A stretch of 64,000 nt of DNA, taken from Chitinophaga japonensis. GTDB lineage: Bacteria; Bacteroidota; Bacteroidia; Chitinophagales; Chitinophagaceae. Below the pieces are notes generated by a model. That model did not search any database, was not told the DNA's origin, and worked only from the letters and a program-made list of their open reading frames with translations. The number at the start of each line of letters is the position of its first letter. Position 1 is the stretch's first letter. The DNA lies in NCBI RefSeq assembly GCF_007830125.1, contig NZ_VLLG01000003.1, positions 1,910,271-1,974,270 of the forward strand, in the 5' to 3' direction. The position numbers and the translations under genes are program-made. Shown here one piece after another: positions 59,340 to 64,000 of this stretch.

Positions 59340-60368
59340 ATGAACGCCAGATTTTTGCTATCACTTGCATGTATGCTGCCCCTATTTGCAACCAACTCAT
59401 TTGCACAGTACATTAATAATCAAAGTACCGCTGCCCAGTCAGCAACCGCCTGGATCACTGGAGAATACAGAACAAATACTGCTTTCAGGCTTACAAGGGA
59501 CGGTGCCAACTTCATACAGACGGGTTTTATCATGAGAAACGCCGCGCAGGACAAAGGCGTAAATCTTCAACTAACAGGTGATGCTGTGCCTGGATTAGGC
59601 ATATGGATTGTCAGCAGCGCCGGTATATGGAATGAGCGGATGAGGATAACAGAAAGTGGCAATGTTGGTATTGGCACAACAAGCCCCGCGTTTCCCCTGC
59701 ATATCTCAAATAATACAATAAACGGTGTTACCGTACAAAATACAGGGTCTCCTTCTCCCGATGCCGGTAGCTTTTTCAGGGCTTATAGTACCGGCCTGCC
59801 ATTTGCCACCGGACAGCGTTTTGGCGGGCTTATTTTCGGGAATAACCCTTCCGGAAGCACTAGTTATTATACGGCTGCAAAGATAGAGGCAAATGCAGGT
59901 TCTTCCTGGACAGAGGGAAGTTCTCATCCTTCGTATATGACCTTTTTTACGACATCGATAGGCGCTGTTGCTGCCACGGAGAAAATACGCATTACGCCTT
60001 CAGGCAATGTGGGGATCGGTACTACTATTACCGGAGAGTATAAACTAGCAGTAGAAGGTACTATTGGCGCGCGTAAGATGAAGGTGACTCAGGCTGCCTG
60101 GGCAGATTTTGTTTTTCGCCCTGACTACAAGCTACCCACTTTGCAGGAAGTGGAACAGTTTGTTAACGAGCATCAACACCTGCCTGATGTGCCCTCTGAA
60201 AAAGAAGTTGCTGAAAACGGCCTGGACCTGGGCGAAATGAACAAAAAACTATTGCAAAAGGTAGAGGAACTGACCTTATACCTGATACAACAGCAAAAGC
60301 TGAATGAAGCACAGAGCAAGCGGATCGCTGCGCTGGAGGAGGTGATTAAGAACATAAAAAGTAAGTAA
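59340..60368 (+). CDS. tail-fibre-like exported surface protein 2
   Basis: 342 residues with a signal peptide (cut after NSFAQ). The body has NVGIGTTSPAFPLHISN and NVGIGTTITGEYKLAVEG, the Gly-rich motif recurring in phage-fibre-like Bacteroidota proteins. Its C-terminal module WADFVF...DYKLPTLQEVEQFVNEHQHLPDVPS, GLDLGEMNKKLLQKVEELTLYL and coiled coil (about 300-340) is shared with both neighbours. A trimeric fibre with a C-terminal coiled-coil tether is a reasonable structural guess. Function (adhesion, surface display) is inferred. It precedes the third paralogue by 1 base. Confidence 0.7.
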   Translation: MNARFLLSLACMLPLFATNSFAQYINNQSTAAQSATAWITGEYRTNTAFRLTRDGANFIQTGFIMRNAAQDKGVNLQLTGDAVPGLGIWIVSSAGIWNERMRITESGNVGIGTTSPAFPLHISNNTINGVTVQNTGSPSPDAGSFFRAYSTGLPFATGQRFGGLIFGNNPSGSTSYYTAAKIEANAGSSWTEGSSHPSYMTFFTTSIGAVAATEKIRITPSGNVGIGTTITGEYKLAVEGTIGARKMKVTQAAWADFVFRPDYKLPTLQEVEQFVNEHQHLPDVPSEKEVAENGLDLGEMNKKLLQKVEELTLYLIQQQKLNEAQSKRIAALEEVIKNIKSK

Positions 60369-60369
60369 G

Positions 60370-61467
60370 ATGATAAAATATTACATGGCTTTGCTGACGG
60401 CAGGTTTGTTGCCTTTGTGCACACTGGCGCAGAACCTGAATGCACCTGTCGGTATTGGCACTACTAGTCCCCAATTTTCATTACATGTTTCAACGAATAC
60501 GACCACCGGGTTTGCGGTGCAGAATACAGTGCCTTTGAGCGGCACCTCCGGCGCTTTTTTGCGTTTATACAATAGCGGAACACCTAATGCCGCCGACCAG
60601 GGATTGGGAGGTTTGTTATGGGGGACCAATCCGTCGCAGGGCGCCTATTCCATCGGGGCACAACTGGTGGCATCTACAGAAGGGCCATGGACAATCGGCA
60701 GTTCGCAGCCTACATACATGAGATTTTTAACTACTTCTTCCGGAACTGCTACACTGTCAGAGCGCATGCGTATAACAGCGGCCGGGAATGTGGGGATCGG
60801 TACTGCCAACCCCCTGAGCGGTACCAGCAATGCCGGGCTGCATATTAGTAAAGGCAATCATTCCACTATTGTGTTAGGAGATCCATTTAATGGATATGGC
60901 GGTTTTGTGCAAACATCAGATAATAAGCAGCGTGTTTTTATAGGTGCTAATCTTTATGATGATGTTGCTGGTAGCTGGAAGGTAGCTCAGAGTGGTAAAG
61001 GTGTAGCTGGCATTAGTATCATAGCGGACGAAGGGACCTGGGGGACGGTAATAGATTTTGTTACCAGTTCAGGTGGTACTTATAACAGGAGCATGTCCAT
61101 ATTGGGGAATGGGGATGTAGGTATTGGTACTTCAGATACAAAAGGCTACAAACTGGCGATAGCAGGTAGTATGATCGCTGAAAAGGTGAAGGTAAAGCTG
61201 CAGGGCGGCTGGCCGGATTATGTGTTTGCGGATGATTATAAGTTGCCGGATTTGGCAGAGGTGGCGAGGTATGTGAAGGAACATCGGCATTTGCCGGGTA
61301 TGCCGGCAGCGAAGGAGGTGGAGCAGGAAGGGCTGGATGTCGGGGAGATGAATAAGCGGTTGTTGAAGCAGGTAGAGGAGATGATGTTGTATATGATGCG
61401 ACAGCAAACTAAAATTGAAGCACTACAGGAAGAGATAGAAAAATTAAAAAGTAATAAAATTAATTAG
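60370..61467 (+). CDS. tail-fibre-like exported surface protein 3
   Basis: 365 residues with a signal peptide (cut after TLAQ). Three VGIGT motifs (near residues 27, 140 and 255) and the shared C-terminal module WPDYVFADDYKLPDLAEVARYV, GLDVGEMNKRLLKQVEEMMLYM plus coiled coil are visible. The middle part shows Ig/lectin-like strands (GLLWGTNPSQGAYSIGAQLV). It lies between the second paralogue and the giant YD/RHS-type gene, all in one direction with short gaps (1 and 22 bases). The three paralogues share the C-terminal module but differ in the middle, as if only the display tip were varied. Confidence 0.7.
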   Translation: MIKYYMALLTAGLLPLCTLAQNLNAPVGIGTTSPQFSLHVSTNTTTGFAVQNTVPLSGTSGAFLRLYNSGTPNAADQGLGGLLWGTNPSQGAYSIGAQLVASTEGPWTIGSSQPTYMRFLTTSSGTATLSERMRITAAGNVGIGTANPLSGTSNAGLHISKGNHSTIVLGDPFNGYGGFVQTSDNKQRVFIGANLYDDVAGSWKVAQSGKGVAGISIIADEGTWGTVIDFVTSSGGTYNRSMSILGNGDVGIGTSDTKGYKLAIAGSMIAEKVKVKLQGGWPDYVFADDYKLPDLAEVARYVKEHRHLPGMPAAKEVEQEGLDVGEMNKRLLKQVEEMMLYMMRQQTKIEALQEEIEKLKSNKIN

Positions 61468-61489
61468 GCAAAATATTCAATAAGGTATT

Positions 61490-64000
61490 ATGAAAAGGAG
61501 ACTTACTTTTTTGGTATGTTGTTGCATTACTGTTCAAAGTTTGTTTGCTCAGCTCAAACCAATAGCTCCACTAGAGCCGGAAGCGGCAGAGTTATTTAAG
61601 TATACAAATATGCCGGTCAGCCCCTTAACTGGCGTTCCCCAGATCAGCTACCAGTTATATGAAATTAATACTGGCAAGATTAAATTGCCAATAACGTTAA
61701 GTTATCATGCTTCCGGTATTAAAGTGAGCCAACGAGCAACTTGGGTGGGGCTAGGTTGGTCCCTGGTTCCGGGAGGGGCGGTTTCCAGAACGGTCAGAGG
61801 GAATATAGATGAGGACCAGAACTATGGATGGTTTAATCATACAGCTTCGGTGGATAACATCTCATGGGCGACAGCGACTTACGACGAGTTGAATAATTGG
61901 AGTAATGCAACGCCTGACCCCGAGCCTGATTTTTTTAGTTATAATTTTCCAGGTAAATCTGGTAGGTTTATTTTCTCACGCGATACCCGTTCATTTGTGA
62001 CCATACCATATGACCCTATTGTTATTAAACGGGTCGTATCTTCCAATTCTACGATTAATAATACCTATGAGATCACCGATGATGATGGTGCGAGATACTA
62101 TTTTGAGAGAACAACGAATATAGGAAGAGATGACGAAACAGGGTTGCATTCACATATACAGGAGTGGAGTCTCACCCGGATTATTTCAGATGATAACAAG
62201 GATACGGTGTATCTGAATTACGATTATTTCAGTAGTGGCGGAGACAAAAGTACAGACGTGGTCACTACCTTTTCAAAAACTTATTTTCGGGAAGGCACTG
62301 ATGTCCAGTATAACGTAGGTAGTCTTACTCCTTCAACCAGTTATTATTACTATGGTATGAGCAGGCTGAAGGAAATTGTGTTCAGGCAGGGAAAGGTTGT
62401 TTTCTATGCTAATACCGTACGGACCGATTACGGAGGCGCTGCCCTTGATAGTGTTGTAGTATACAGCAAGAATTCCACAAGCTACGAAAGAGTAAGAAAA
62501 ATATCATTTGCTTATGACTACTTCTTTAGCGGAAATACCTCTGCTGATTTTGCTGATTACCGGCTCAAATTATTGTCATTTACTAAAGAGGACATCAAAG
62601 GAGGGCAACCGGAAACCTATCAATTTGATTACAATAATACCCCTTTGCCTCGTATTTTTTCCTATGCGGCAGATTATTGGGGCTTTTATAACGGGGCTAA
62701 GACCAATACCAGTTTAATGCCTAATAAGCTGCCTGTCCAGGATGACTTGAAACAATACGGTGTTGTAGGAAATGCTAACAGGAAGCCAGATGATGATTTT
62801 ATTATGGCAGGTATGCTCAATAAGATAACTTACCCAACAGGAGGATATACAACACTACAGTATGAATCCAATAAATATAAGACGATACATCCGGAAGTTG
62901 TCAACGCTACGCTTGCTTATTTTAAACAGTATGGAACTGGTCGAAATTCAACCGTCACTAAGACAGCCGATTTTCAGGTTGTGTCTCCTAATAATTCAGC
63001 CTATCATCCAGCTACGCTTACTATGAACTTTTCGCCGTTTTCTCCCAATGCAATAAATGTTGCCCAGTATGTGGCATTTAAGGATTTGACCACAGGTACT
63101 ACAATCGCTACCTGGAGCTCGGACGAGTTTAATCATGATTCCGAGTACGAGCAACCTCACACAGTTACCTATACTTATTCATGTAATACCTCGCATACTT
63201 ACCAAGTGTACGTGGCAGTTAACGATCTATCTACCACCTATCTGGAAATGACTGTAACAAGTACGAAGAATGATTCCAGCAATATGATAAAATCAGGCGG
63301 TGGTATCAGGGTTCAGTCAATTTCAAGTTTCAATAATGATAGTATCCTTCAGAAGAAAGAAGTATATAAGTATGGGCCGGATGAAAATGGTATGGGCTAT
63401 ATGCCTTATTCTGCAGACGAAATGATTGATAATAATTTTGTTAATTCAAGAACCGCAGCAGTGCGTAATCCTAGTATCTGCCAGGTCGTATTTGGAGAAA
63501 AGATTGTATATCTCGGGCAGGCATCCTACTCGACGGTCAGTTTCCAGGGGGCTACGGTTATATATCCCATTGTGACTAAATATGAATCTGGAAACGGAGT
63601 GCCCAATGGCAAAACTGTTTATCAATACGCGGTCCCTAGTGACTATGTTGTAATCCGATATCCCAATGGGATGGGGAGAAGGGAGTTTATCGATAATACC
63701 TTGTATGATGTCATGTTGCGTACAGAACAAACTTATAGGTATAACGTAAGTGATCAATCTTATAGACTGTTGAGACAAATGACCAATAGTTATAGTATGT
63801 TGCCGAATGTCAGAAGTGAGAAGGCTGCAAAAGTGTGGAGGGCGGTTGAATGGTTGGTTCAGCATGAGTGCGCACAACAACCGTCAACCGACTTTGACTA
63901 TATGCATTACACTGTCAGAAGCGGGGGATATCGCCTGAGCGGCACAAAAGTGGAGGAGTACGATGAAAACGGCAATAAACTCGTGGATACAGTGAACTAT
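61490..64000 (+). CDS. YD/RHS-type giant surface protein, 5' part
   Basis: 837 codons are open from ATG 61490 to the window end, with no stop. Signal peptide ending SLFAQ. The mature start PVSPLTGVPQISYQLYEINTGKIKLPITLSYHASGIKVSQRATWVGLGWSLVPGGAVSRTV is the SpvB/RHS-like N-terminal region common in Bacteroidota. Segments such as YYGMSRLKEIVFRQGK, LNKITYPTGGYTTLQYE and a visible KVEEYDENGNKLVDTVNY point to YD-repeat shell units. Full-length relatives exceed 1000 residues and often end in a variable or toxic tip, which is outside this window. AT-richer codon use than the left part of the window. Confidence 0.8.
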   Translation, partial: MKRRLTFLVCCCITVQSLFAQLKPIAPLEPEAAELFKYTNMPVSPLTGVPQISYQLYEINTGKIKLPITLSYHASGIKVSQRATWVGLGWSLVPGGAVSRTVRGNIDEDQNYGWFNHTASVDNISWATATYDELNNWSNATPDPEPDFFSYNFPGKSGRFIFSRDTRSFVTIPYDPIVIKRVVSSNSTINNTYEITDDDGARYYFERTTNIGRDDETGLHSHIQEWSLTRIISDDNKDTVYLNYDYFSSGGDKSTDVVTTFSKTYFREGTDVQYNVGSLTPSTSYYYYGMSRLKEIVFRQGKVVFYANTVRTDYGGAALDSVVVYSKNSTSYERVRKISFAYDYFFSGNTSADFADYRLKLLSFTKEDIKGGQPETYQFDYNNTPLPRIFSYAADYWGFYNGAKTNTSLMPNKLPVQDDLKQYGVVGNANRKPDDDFIMAGMLNKITYPTGGYTTLQYESNKYKTIHPEVVNATLAYFKQYGTGRNSTVTKTADFQVVSPNNSAYHPATLTMNFSPFSPNAINVAQYVAFKDLTTGTTIATWSSDEFNHDSEYEQPHTVTYTYSCNTSHTYQVYVAVNDLSTTYLEMTVTSTKNDSSNMIKSGGGIRVQSISSFNNDSILQKKEVYKYGPDENGMGYMPYSADEMIDNNFVNSRTAAVRNPSICQVVFGEKIVYLGQASYSTVSFQGATVIYPIVTKYESGNGVPNGKTVYQYAVPSDYVVIRYPNGMGRREFIDNTLYDVMLRTEQTYRYNVSDQSYRLLRQMTNSYSMLPNVRSEKAAKVWRAVEWLVQHECAQQPSTDFDYMHYTVRSGGYRLSGTKVEEYDENGNKLVDTVNY

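Overview
The window looks like chromosomal DNA of a Bacteroidota bacterium, most likely a Chitinophaga-type member of the Chitinophagaceae. Evidence is a SusC/SusD pair, a DUF4251 protein, a large FtsX/MacB-type permease, many lipoproteins and exported proteins, few Shine-Dalgarno sites, and TAnnTTTG-type promoter boxes. Most of the window is GC-rich; the right end (from about 57.6 kb) is visibly more AT-rich. No rRNA, tRNA, CRISPR array or complete insertion sequence was seen.

Layout. 1-7.5 kb: end of an ABC permease, an ABC1-kinase/TetR pair, a DUF4251 protein, a penicillin/AHL acylase, an NTF2-like protein and an M20 amidohydrolase. 7.6-13.1 kb: a five-gene hexonate (probably galactonate) operon with sugar-acid kinase, aldolase, SDR, IlvD/Edd dehydratase and GntP symporter. 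13.2-15.0 kb: a class I terpene synthase with a Tat-exported phosphoesterase. 15.0-18.4 kb: an M28 peptidase and an STN protein carrying a 16-residue repeat.

18.4-37.6 kb holds the most interesting system, a nine-gene minus-strand biosynthetic cluster. Two large iterative synthases with PUFA-synthase (Pfa)-type domains come first: one is ER/NMO-like x2, KS, AT, ACP, ACP, KR; the other is KS, AT, DH, PPTase. They are followed by a free ACP, an alpha/beta hydrolase, two MGT-type glycosyltransferases and three paralogous HHxxxDG condensation/PapA-type acyltransferases. A strong terminator ends the cluster. The simplest reading is that the synthases build and prime their own long acyl chain, the glycosyltransferases glycosylate it, and the acyltransferases esterify it, giving a glycolipid or acylated polyketide-like lipid. 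The product is inference.

38.5-47.0 kb: three orphan envelope genes and an RND tripartite efflux set. 47.2-51.2 kb: a small exported protein and the transglutaminase / alpha-E / circularly permuted ATP-grasp operon. 51.3-56.0 kb: a SusD/SusC pair. 56.1-57.9 kb: an SDR relic, a divergent WrbA-like flavoprotein/HxlR regulator pair and a truncated TetR. 58.2-64 kb: three tail-fibre-like surface proteins (the first frameshifted) and the start of a giant YD/RHS-type protein that runs off the window.

A recurring oddity is a set of AT-rich, word-repetitive inverted repeats at gene ends, with a different word at different places. In the biosynthetic cluster these repeats cross stop codons and encode the last residues of several enzymes.
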